DNA from: Candidatus Rokuibacteriota bacterium
GTDB lineage: Bacteria; Methylomirabilota; Methylomirabilia; Rokubacteriales; CSP1-6
DNA: 7,526 nt
Direction: 5' to 3'
Assembly (NCBI GenBank): GCA_016201645.1
Contig: JACQCL010000136.1
Location: 1-7,526 of the forward strand
In this document: positions 1 through 5,617 of the stretch, piece by piece
How the letters are laid out: each line of letters starts with the position of its first letter
Position numbering within the stretch: the first letter of the stretch is position 1
Program-made: the position numbers and the translations under genes
Notes under the pieces: generated by a model
Told to the model about the DNA's origin: nothing
What the model saw: the letters and a program-made list of their open reading frames with translations, nothing else
Database searches by the model: none

Positions 1-36
1 ACGGGGGGCGGCCCCCCCCTCCGAGGTACGAGCGCC

Positions 37-477
37 ATGACGATCCCGGTCGTGTCGCCGGAGGTCGCCGGGCTCCTCAAAGCGGGCCGGGTGGCGCGCC
101 TCGGCACCGCCGACCCTGCCGGCCAGCCGCTGGTCGTCCCGATCTGCTACGCGTTCGACGGCCGTCACTGCTACTCCGCCATCGACGCCAAGCCCAAGCG
201 ACAAGCTGCTGGCCGACTCAAGCGGGTGCGGAACATCCAGCGGAACCCCCGCGTGTCCTTCCTCGTGGACCACTACGAGGAAGACTGGAGCCGGCTCCGG
301 TACGTCATCTTTCAGGGCCGGGCCGACCTCCTGTCCGAGGGCGCGGAGTTCACCTACGCGGTGGACCTCTTGCTCGAGAAGTACTCTCAGTATCGAACGA
401 TGAAGCTCGACCGGAACGCCCGTCTCGTAATCAAGATCACTCCCGAGCGGGTGATCCAGTGGAGCTTCGCCGCATGA
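37..477 (+). CDS. PPOX-class F420-dependent oxidoreductase, Rv0121-like
   Basis: A 146-residue single-domain protein of the pyridoxamine-phosphate-oxidase-like split-barrel fold, which binds FMN or F420. The most telling stretch is DAKPKR (residues 50-55), followed by RNIQRNPRVSFLVDHY (65-80) and EEDWSRL (81-87). This pattern is typical of the probable F420-dependent subfamily that includes mycobacterial Rv0121; the lysine/arginine-rich segment is where such enzymes usually contact the cofactor phosphate. The N-terminal VARLGTADPAGQP (19-31) is the usual first strand pair of the fold. The length matches the family (about 140-150). A Shine-Dalgarno GAGGT at 23-27 lies nine bases before the ATG. 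Its stop overlaps the cofG start (ATGA), so it is probably cotranscribed with F420 synthesis. The substrate is unknown; a soluble cytoplasmic reductase using reduced F420 is inferred from family and context. Confidence 0.87.
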   Translation: MTIPVVSPEVAGLLKAGRVARLGTADPAGQPLVVPICYAFDGRHCYSAIDAKPKRQAAGRLKRVRNIQRNPRVSFLVDHYEEDWSRLRYVIFQGRADLLSEGAEFTYAVDLLLEKYSQYRTMKLDRNARLVIKITPERVIQWSFAA

Positions 478-1661
478 CGGGCGCCGAGCGAGCGCTGGAC
501 CGGGCCCGCGCGCGCCTCCCGCTGAGCGGGGAGGAGGCGGTGGCGCTCCTGGCAGTTCCCGACGAGGCTCTACAGGACCTCCTCGGGGCCGCCTCCGCTC
601 TCAGGGACGAGGGGCGCGGCCGCCGGATCACGTTCTCGAAGAAGGTCTTCGTCCCGCTCACCACGCTCTGCCGCGACTACTGCGGCTACTGCACGTTCCG
701 CAGGGATCCGGGCGACCCGGGGGCCCGCACGATGACCCCGGAGGAGGTGGTCGCCCTGGTTCAAGCCGGGGCCCGCCTTGGCGCGAAGGAGGCGCTCTTC
801 TCGCTCGGCGATCGGCCGGAAGCCGTCTTCCCCGTGCATCGCCAGTTCCTGAGGCGCATGGGTCACCGGACGACGTTGGGCTATCTCAGAGAGGTCTGCC
901 AGATCGTGCTCAGGGAGTCGCCGCTCTTGCCCCACGCCAACCCGGGCCTGATGGGCGAGCGCGACCTGGCCGCGCTCCGCGAGGTCAACGTGAGCATGGG
1001 CTTGATGCTCGAGACCACGTCAGAACGCTTGCTCCAGCCGGGGATGGCTCACGATCGCGCCCCCGACAAGGTGCCGGCGCGGCGACTCAGGACGATCGAG
1101 CTGGCCGGGAAGCTCCAGATTCCCTTCACGACCGGCATTCTGATCGGGATCGGGGAGACCCTGGAAGAGCGGGTGGACGCGCTCCTTGCCATCCGCGACC
1201 TCCACGAACGGTACGGGCACATTCAGGAGGTGATCGTCCAGAATTTCAGGGCCAAGCCGCGAATCCCGATGGCGCGCCATCCTGAGCCGTCAGCTGGGGA
1301 GATGCTCAGGAGCGTGGCGGTGGCGCGTCTGCTCCTCGGAGCGGACATGAACCTCCAGGCACCCCCGAACCTCTCGGGCGCTTTCTATCCGGAGCTCCTG
1401 GCAGCCGGACTGAACGACTGGGGCGGCATCTCCCCGCTCACGATGGACCACATCAACCCGGAGGCCCCGTGGCCCCTGATCGGCGAGCTGCGGCGCTCGA
1501 CCGAAGGGCTCGGCTTCGAGCTGCGCGAACGACTGGCCATCTACCCGGAGTACGCCGTGCGCCCGGAGTTCCTCTCGGAAGGGTTGCGTCCCCGCGTCGG
1601 ATCCCTGGTGGACGAGGACGGCTGCGTAAGGAAAGACTATGAGCGATGGCGAGCCTGGTAG
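474..1661 (+). CDS. cofG: FO synthase subunit 1 (radical SAM), CofG
   Basis: Radical SAM enzyme that, with CofH, forms the deazaflavin chromophore FO (7,8-didemethyl-8-hydroxy-5-deazariboflavin). CofG performs the ring-closing half. The 4Fe-4S motif CRDYCGYC gives Cys66, Cys70 and Cys73 (CX3CX2C), counted from the ATG at 474. Further family signatures are the segment ending TTGILIGIGET, and FYPELLAAGLNDWGGISPLT followed by DHINPE near the C terminus. At 395 residues it is a full-length stand-alone CofG, not a fused FbiC. A GTG at 459 is also in frame, but the ATG forms a four-base ATGA overlap with the preceding oxidoreductase, which argues for translational coupling and for that start. cofH follows immediately. 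Biotin synthase and the menaquinone radical SAM enzymes are relatives, but the adjacent cofH and the C-terminal signature favour CofG strongly. Confidence 0.96.
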   Translation: MTGAERALDRARARLPLSGEEAVALLAVPDEALQDLLGAASALRDEGRGRRITFSKKVFVPLTTLCRDYCGYCTFRRDPGDPGARTMTPEEVVALVQAGARLGAKEALFSLGDRPEAVFPVHRQFLRRMGHRTTLGYLREVCQIVLRESPLLPHANPGLMGERDLAALREVNVSMGLMLETTSERLLQPGMAHDRAPDKVPARRLRTIELAGKLQIPFTTGILIGIGETLEERVDALLAIRDLHERYGHIQEVIVQNFRAKPRIPMARHPEPSAGEMLRSVAVARLLLGADMNLQAPPNLSGAFYPELLAAGLNDWGGISPLTMDHINPEAPWPLIGELRRSTEGLGFELRERLAIYPEYAVRPEFLSEGLRPRVGSLVDEDGCVRKDYERWRAW

Positions 1662-2913
1662 GGAACAGATGAACGGGTTGGTTGCTCCGCTCGACCGGGT
1701 GAGCCGCGAGGTCCGGACGATCCTCGCCCGCGCCCTCGACGGCAGCGAAATGTCGGTGGCCGAGGGGGCGCGGCTCTCCGAAACCGAGGGGCGCGACCTG
1801 CAGGCTCTGACCCTGGTGGCCGACGAGCTGCGGCGGCGGCAGGTCGGCGACACCGTCACCTACGTCGTGAACCGCAACATCAACTTCACGAACGTCTGCA
1901 TCAAGCACTGCACCTTCTGCGCGTTCAGCCGCGATCACCGGGAGGAGGAAGGGTACTTCCTGCCCCTGGACGAAGTCGTTCGCCGAGCTCAGGAAGCCTG
2001 GGACTTGGGGGCCACGGAGGTCTGCATCCAGGCCGGGCTCCCCCCGAAACTCCCCGGCCGCTACTACATCGACATCTGCCGGGCCATCAAGAAGGTCCTG
2101 CCGGAGATGCACCTGCACGCGTTTTCGCCCGAGGAGATCCTGTACGGTTCCGTCCGCTCAGCACTCCCGATCCGGGAGTACCTCGGCGAGCTCAAGGCGG
2201 CAGGCCTCGGGACTCTCCCGGGCACCTCCGCGGAGATCCTCGACGACGAGATCCGCGACGTGATCTCCAAGGGGCGCATCACGACCCGCCAATGGATCGA
2301 GGTCATCACGACGGCTCACTCGCTCGGCATCAGGACCACCTCGACCATCATGTACGGCCATATCGAAACGCCTCTCCACTGGGTCCGGCACATGGACCTG
2401 CTGCGCCAGATCCAGCGCGACACCGGAGGGTTCACCGAGTTCGTGCCGCTCTCGCTGATCCACCAGGAGGCGCCCATGTACCGGCGGGGGCTCGTCCCCG
2501 GAGTCCGTCCCGGCGCGACCGGGACCGAGGTCGTCAAGATGCACGCCCTCGCCCGCGTGATGCTGGGCCCGAGCCTCCGGAACATCCAGGCGTCCTGGGT
2601 GAAGGAAGGGCCGAAGCTCGCCCAGTATCTGCTCACCTGCGGGGCGAACGACCTCGGCGGCACCCTCATCAACGAGAGCATCTCCACATCGGCCGGCGCG
2701 CCCTACGGCCAGCTGGTCCCGCCCCGCGAGCTGCGCCGGATGATCTGCGAGGCGGGACGCCTCCCGGCTCAGCGGACCACCACCTATGATCTCTTAAAGG
2801 TCTATCACGAGGAGGACGAGCCGAGCCCGCTGGACAAGGTCGAGGACCCGGAAGCCACCTTCGGCTCTTATCACCGCCTGACGGCGTCCCCCGAATTCAG
2901 ATTCAGAAAATGA
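1639..2913 (+). CDS. cofH: FO synthase subunit 2 (radical SAM), CofH
   Basis: Second radical SAM half of FO synthase. It joins a tyrosine-derived fragment to 5-amino-6-ribitylamino-uracil, giving the intermediate that CofG closes. The cluster motif CIKHCTFC gives Cys87, Cys91 and Cys94. Other family landmarks are HAFSPEEILYG, GLGTLPGTSAEIL, TTSTIMYGHIET, and the C-terminal NIQASWVKEGPKLAQ with CGANDLGGTLINESIS. Length is 424 residues from the ATG at 1639, which has AAGGA at 1628-1632 and overlaps the cofG end by 23 bases. An in-frame ATG at 1669 (preceded by AGGGA) would remove ten poorly conserved residues and leave a seven-base gap; both starts are plausible. MqnC and MqnE of the futalosine menaquinone pathway are close relatives, but pairing with cofG and the cofD/cofC/cofE genes downstream makes CofH the clear choice. 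Confidence 0.95.
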   Translation: MSDGEPGREQMNGLVAPLDRVSREVRTILARALDGSEMSVAEGARLSETEGRDLQALTLVADELRRRQVGDTVTYVVNRNINFTNVCIKHCTFCAFSRDHREEEGYFLPLDEVVRRAQEAWDLGATEVCIQAGLPPKLPGRYYIDICRAIKKVLPEMHLHAFSPEEILYGSVRSALPIREYLGELKAAGLGTLPGTSAEILDDEIRDVISKGRITTRQWIEVITTAHSLGIRTTSTIMYGHIETPLHWVRHMDLLRQIQRDTGGFTEFVPLSLIHQEAPMYRRGLVPGVRPGATGTEVVKMHALARVMLGPSLRNIQASWVKEGPKLAQYLLTCGANDLGGTLINESISTSAGAPYGQLVPPRELRRMICEAGRLPAQRTTTYDLLKVYHEEDEPSPLDKVEDPEATFGSYHRLTASPEFRFRK

Positions 2914-2916
2914 CCC

Positions 2917-2944
2917 TTGCGCTCGGCAGTCGCTCGATTACAAT
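2917..2944 (+). promoter_or_regulatory. Probable sigma70-type promoter for the HU gene
   Basis: TTGCGC at 2917-2922 and TACAAT at 2939-2944 are separated by 16 bases. The -10 box matches the TATAAT consensus in five of six positions and the -35 box in three of six. The element begins just after the cofH stop codon, in the only AT-richer gap of the window. It would start a transcript near 2951, about 50 bases before the HU start codon. Seen by eye only; no transcript data. Confidence 0.5.
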
Positions 2945-2986
2945 ACGGCTCTGGCCTCGTTGGTCATTCTTACACCCCCAACCGTG

Positions 2987-2993
2987 AGGAGGA
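2987..2993 (+). promoter_or_regulatory. Strong Shine-Dalgarno fixing the HU start
   Basis: AGGAGGA lies seven bases before the ATG at 3001. This near-perfect ribosome binding site selects that ATG over the upstream in-frame codons and over the internal ATG at 3013. Confidence 0.8.
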
Positions 2994-3000
2994 CGCTCAA

Positions 3001-3288
3001 ATGGCAAAATCGATGACCAAGGCGGCGATCGTCACGCATCTGGCCACAAAGGTCGCGCTGTCCAAGAGGCAGGTCGCGACGCTCCTGGACCACCTGGCCA
3101 CGCTCGCGGCCAAGGAAGCTAAGAACGGCTTCCAGATCCCCGGCCTGGGCAAACTGGTCCTGCGCAACCGCGCCGCAAGGATGGGGCGCAATCCCCAGAC
3201 GGGCGAGCCGATCAAGATTCCCGCCAAGCGCGTGGTCCGGTTCCGGGTGGCAAAGGCGTTGAAGGACGCCGTGCTTGGGAAGAAGTAA
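3001..3288 (+). CDS. HU-family DNA-binding protein
   Basis: A 95-residue basic histone-like protein of the HU/IHF family, which dimerises and bends DNA in the nucleoid. The N-terminal helices (residues about 5-42) lead into GFQIPGLGKLVLRNRAARMG, then the DNA-binding arm motif GRNPQTGEPIKIPAK (62-76). It contains the conserved Arg-Asn-Pro whose proline intercalates between base pairs. The C terminus VRFRVAKALKDAVLGKK closes the body of the fold. Length is normal for HU. In-frame sequence continues upstream to 2917, but the strong ribosome binding site and the family N terminus place the start at 3001. It has its own promoter-like element, which suggests it is expressed independently of cofGH. 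The TTG of the next gene overlaps its end. It could equally be called HU-alpha/beta-like or IHF-like; sequence alone does not separate them. Confidence 0.93.
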   Translation: MAKSMTKAAIVTHLATKVALSKRQVATLLDHLATLAAKEAKNGFQIPGLGKLVLRNRAARMGRNPQTGEPIKIPAKRVVRFRVAKALKDAVLGKK

Positions 3289-3943
3289 GACCCGCCGGGC
3301 CGCCGAGGAACGGACTCCGGCGGCTCCGCCTCGCGCCCCCTTGGTGAGCCCGCAGGTTGGCGAGGGGGTCGTGGTTCAGCCTCTCACCGAGCGGGCGGAC
3401 GAAGCGCGGCGGCTCCTGAGCTACGTCGGGGCCTGGGCGCCGCCGCCCTCGAAGGGTGAAATGGCCTGGGGCGTTTATACGGAGGCGAATGCCCACCAAC
3501 AGTTGATCGGCGCCGTCCTGCTCGAGAGAAAGGGCGCGAGCGGCATGCTTCACGGCCCCGTCGTCGTCGGAACAGCGAGCCAGGCGGCGGACCCGATCGA
3601 GATCGCGGCCTGGCTTGTTGGAACGTTGCTGCCCCAGGCGATGGGTCTTGGAGTGCAAACGCTCTTCGCCCGGCCTCAAGGTCTGGACCGGGTGTGGGTC
3701 CGATTCGGGTTCATTCCGGTTCCAGAAGCGGACCTGCCGCCGGCGTTCAAGGGGCGACCCGGTGCCGGCCTTTTCGCGTGGCGCGGGGGCACGGCGCTCT
3801 GGTCCGCGCGCAGACCCGAAGGCGATCGCGTCCCCCCTCACCCTGCCCCACGCGACGCCCCTCATCTCTTCTCCTCTCCCCCTCACCACACCCTCTCCCC
3901 CAGCGGGGGAGAGGACAAAGGTAAGGGGGGAGAGGCAGGGTGA
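3275..3943 (+). CDS. Unrecognised GNAT-like protein between HU and cofD
   Basis: I cannot name this gene. Residues about 33-178 resemble a GNAT N-acetyltransferase: an opening VVQPLTERADEARRLL, a strand with LIGAVLLE (77-84), a helix IEIAAWLVGTLLPQA (108-122), then LFARPQGLDRVWVRFGFIPV (130-149), like the closing part of that fold. The acetyl-CoA pyrophosphate loop (Q/RxxGxG/A) is not evident, so it may be inactive, degenerate or of another fold. The start is uncertain. The TTG at 3275 has AAGGA eight bases before it and overlaps HU by 14 bases; GTG at 3371, with GAGGGGG just upstream, would start exactly at the folded domain and drop a low-complexity, proline- and alanine-rich leader. Residues from about 186 to the end, including SPSGGE, come from a palindromic repeat and are probably not part of the original protein. 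It may be cotranscribed with cofD. Confidence 0.6.
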   Translation: MGRSKTRRAAEERTPAAPPRAPLVSPQVGEGVVVQPLTERADEARRLLSYVGAWAPPPSKGEMAWGVYTEANAHQQLIGAVLLERKGASGMLHGPVVVGTASQAADPIEIAAWLVGTLLPQAMGLGVQTLFARPQGLDRVWVRFGFIPVPEADLPPAFKGRPGAGLFAWRGGTALWSARRPEGDRVPPHPAPRDAPHLFSSPPHHTLSPSGGEDKGKGGEAG

Positions 3944-3949
3944 GGGGGC
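3832..3949. repeat. GC-rich palindromic repeat, copy 1 (long form)
   Basis: An imperfect long palindrome. Outer arms at 3833-3847 (CCCCCTCACCCTGCC) and 3934-3948 are a perfect 15-base inverted pair. Inside lies a perfect 10-base stem, 3892-3901 against 3905-3914, closing a three-base loop. The stop codon of the GNAT-like gene (3941-3943) falls in the right arm, and the cofD ribosome binding site begins just past it. No T tract follows, so it is not a classic terminator. It is related to the element at 5531-5599, in opposite orientation. Confidence 0.8.
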
Positions 3950-3961
3950 GAGGGAGTCTTG

Positions 3962-4891
3962 ATGCACATCACCGCCCTCGCCGGCGGAACCGGAGCCGCC
4001 AAGTTTCTGAGAGGGCTCACGACCGCCATTCCCCCCGAGCAGGTGACGGTGATCGGGAACACCGGCGACGACACCCTGATCTGGGGCCTCCACATCTCCC
4101 CCGACCTGGACACCGTGACCTATGCCCTCGCAGGGATCCTCGACGAAACGAAAGGCTGGGGAGTTCGTGGCGACAGCTTCAGGTGTCTGGCCGCCATGGC
4201 GGCCCTGGGCCGGGACACGTGGTTCAACCTCGGCGACCGGGACCTCGCCACCCACCTCCTCCGAACTGAAAGGCTCAGAGCGGGCGAAAGCCTCAGCAAG
4301 GTGACGGAAGCCATCCGGCGCGCCCTCGGCGCCAGGTGCCGCATCCTGCCCGCCACAGACTCCTTCGTGAGAACCCGGGTCCTCACCCCTCAGGGATGGC
4401 TCGGCTTCCAGGAATTCTTCGTGAGGGAGAAGGCGCTGCTGGACGTCCTGGACGTGATCTACGACGGGGCCGACGAAGCGCGGCCGGCCCCCGGCGTCGT
4501 GGAAGCCATCGCCGAGGCTAGAGCCGTCATCGTCTGTCCCTCCAATCCAATCACCTCGATCGGCCCGATCCTCGCCGTTCCGGGAATCGCCGAAGCGCTC
4601 ACGGCCACTCGAGCCAAGGTCGTGGCGATCAGCCCGATCGTCGGCGGGGCTCCAGTCAGCGGCCCGGCGGGCAAGCTCATGGCCGCGAAAGGGTTGCCCG
4701 TGTCTGCCCTGGGGGTGGCGCAACTCTACAGCGCGTGGCTGGACCTCCTCGTGCTCGACACGCGAGATCAGGCGCTGGCCCCCGAGCTCCTCGGGCTGGG
4801 AGTTAGGCCCGTGGTCACCGACACGATCATGACGGATCGGCGCCGGGAGGTGGCGCTGGCGCGGGCCGTCGTCGAGGCTCTCGGCTCGTGA
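3962..4891 (+). CDS. cofD: Phospholactate/phosphoenolpyruvate transferase to FO, CofD
   Basis: Transfers the phospho-acid moiety from the GTP-activated three-carbon donor made by CofC onto FO, giving F420-0 or dehydro-F420-0. The 309-residue protein shows the family signatures in order: GGTGAAKFLRGL (8-19), NTGDD (33-37), LGDRDLATH (90-98), PSNPITSIGPIL (193-204), SPIVGGAPVSGPA (224-236) and VVTDTIM (284-290). Length is standard for CofD/FbiA. The ATG at 3962 is preceded by AGGGAG at 3951-3956; a TTG three bases earlier is in frame but unnecessary. Its TGA overlaps the cofC GTG (GTGA), indicating tight coupling of the two consecutive steps. The related YvcK/gluconeogenesis-factor family shares the fold, but the neighbours and the GDRDLATH motif make CofD the firm choice. 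Whether the donor is the phosphoenolpyruvate, lactate or 3-phosphoglycerate form cannot be read from sequence. Confidence 0.96.
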   Translation: MHITALAGGTGAAKFLRGLTTAIPPEQVTVIGNTGDDTLIWGLHISPDLDTVTYALAGILDETKGWGVRGDSFRCLAAMAALGRDTWFNLGDRDLATHLLRTERLRAGESLSKVTEAIRRALGARCRILPATDSFVRTRVLTPQGWLGFQEFFVREKALLDVLDVIYDGADEARPAPGVVEAIAEARAVIVCPSNPITSIGPILAVPGIAEALTATRAKVVAISPIVGGAPVSGPAGKLMAAKGLPVSALGVAQLYSAWLDLLVLDTRDQALAPELLGLGVRPVVTDTIMTDRRREVALARAVVEALGS

Positions 4892-5595
4892 CGCTCGCCG
4901 CCGTCCCGGCCAAAGACCTGGAGAATGCAAAGCAGCGGTTGATCCCGATCCTCTCGCCTTCCAGGCGCCGAGAGCTGGCCCGGGCTATGCTGGAGGACGT
5001 TCTGACGGGGCTCGGGGGAGCCGGCCTCGACCTAGTCCTGGTCGTGACGCGGGACCCCGACGTGATCGAGTTGGCCCGCCGCTTTGCCGTGACGATTGTC
5101 GAAGAGCCGGAGAACCGCGGCCACACGGAGGCGGTCGCCCTCGCCCAGCAAGAAGCCGCGCGCCGCGGGGCCAAGCGCTTCCTCACCATCCCGGGGGATG
5201 TCCCCCGGGTCACGGCCGAAGAAATCCGCGCCGTGTGCCGAGCCGGCGGCGCCGGACCGGGCGTGGTTTTCGTCCCGTCACGGTCGGGCTTCGGCACCAA
5301 CGGCGTCCTCCTGGCGCCCCCCGACATCATGCCGCTCAAGTTCGGCGAGCCCTCCTTTGAGAACCACCTGAGCGCGGCGCGGGAGCGCGGCCTCGAGCCC
5401 CGCGTGCTGAATCTGCCCGGGCTCGGCCTGGACATCGACGGCCCCGAGGATCTCGCCGCCCTGGCTGAGGGCGAGGACCTGACCCGGAGCGCGCGCCTGC
5501 TCCGCTCATGGGGTTTTCCGGGAGGACTTCCCCCTCGCCTTTATCCTCTCCCCCCTCACCCTGCCTCTCCCCACCGGGGAGAGGAGAAGAGGTGA
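4888..5595 (+). CDS. cofC: 2-phospholactate/PEP guanylyltransferase, CofC
   Basis: Uses GTP to activate 2-phospholactate (archaea) or phosphoenolpyruvate (mycobacterial FbiD), giving the donor used by CofD. It is a small MobA-like nucleotidyltransferase. Visible motifs are VPAKDLENAKQRL (6-18), the nucleotide/metal-site IPGDVP (101-106), RSGFGTNGVLL (132-142), FGEPSFENH (152-160) and LDIDGPEDL (181-189). The GTG start lies inside the cofD stop (GTGA overlap); no ATG fits the N-terminal motif. The family domain ends near residue 210. The last 20 or so residues, rich in proline, histidine and arginine, are read from a palindromic repeat that also provides the stop codon, so the tail is likely a late addition without catalytic role. 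Total length 235 residues. Confidence 0.95.
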   Translation: MTLAAVPAKDLENAKQRLIPILSPSRRRELARAMLEDVLTGLGGAGLDLVLVVTRDPDVIELARRFAVTIVEEPENRGHTEAVALAQQEAARRGAKRFLTIPGDVPRVTAEEIRAVCRAGGAGPGVVFVPSRSGFGTNGVLLAPPDIMPLKFGEPSFENHLSAARERGLEPRVLNLPGLGLDIDGPEDLAALAEGEDLTRSARLLRSWGFPGGLPPRLYPLPPHPASPHRGEEKR

Positions 5596-5599
5596 GGGG
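5531..5599. repeat. GC-rich palindromic repeat, copy 2 (short form)
   Basis: Central perfect nine-base stem 5564-5572 against 5576-5584 with a three-base loop. Outer arms 5531-5540 and 5590-5599 pair with one G-T mismatch. The 15-mer CCCCCTCACCCTGCC at 5551-5565 is identical to the left outer arm of copy 1 and to the complement of its right arm. Aligned in inverted orientation, this copy looks like copy 1 with its middle missing. It encodes the cofC tail and stop codon and ends with a Shine-Dalgarno-like GAGGGG. Confidence 0.78.
5594..5599 (+). promoter_or_regulatory. Possible cofE ribosome binding site inside the repeat
   Basis: GAGGGG at the right edge of repeat copy 2 lies nine bases before an in-frame TTG at 5609 and 18 bases before the ATG at 5618. 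The spacing suits the TTG better. If used, the repeat's own stem would include the ribosome binding site. Confidence 0.35.
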
Positions 5600-5617
5600 C
5601 GCGTCGGGTTGGCGGCG

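Noticed and set aside
1..22. G-run and C-run inverted pair (3-8 against 12-17) at the window edge, terminator-like
   Set aside because: No T tract follows, and the sequence upstream is missing, so it could be the end of another gene or simple GC bias.
1453..2118. A 221-codon open frame on the - strand over cofG/cofH
   Set aside because: It lies opposite the conserved radical SAM coding sequence and has no recognisable domain.
1639..2913. CofH reinterpreted as MqnC/MqnE of futalosine menaquinone synthesis
   Set aside because: The families are related, but the adjacent cofG and the full cofD/cofC/cofE set point to F420.
3299..3324. Seven-base hairpin (3299-3305 against 3318-3324) just after the HU stop
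   Set aside because: The loop is 12 bases, there is no T tract, and it lies within the reading frame of the GNAT-like gene; similar GC hairpins are expected by chance here.
3832..3949. Palindromic repeat as a CRISPR unit or intrinsic terminator
   Set aside because: There are no regularly spaced repeats and spacers, and no T-rich tail; it fits a REP-like interspersed element better.
3212..4930. A 572-codon open frame on the - strand across the GNAT-like gene and cofD
   Set aside because: It is antisense to two + strand genes, one with unmistakable CofD motifs; its translation is low-complexity and Arg/Gly/Asp-rich, typical of a shadow frame in high-GC DNA.
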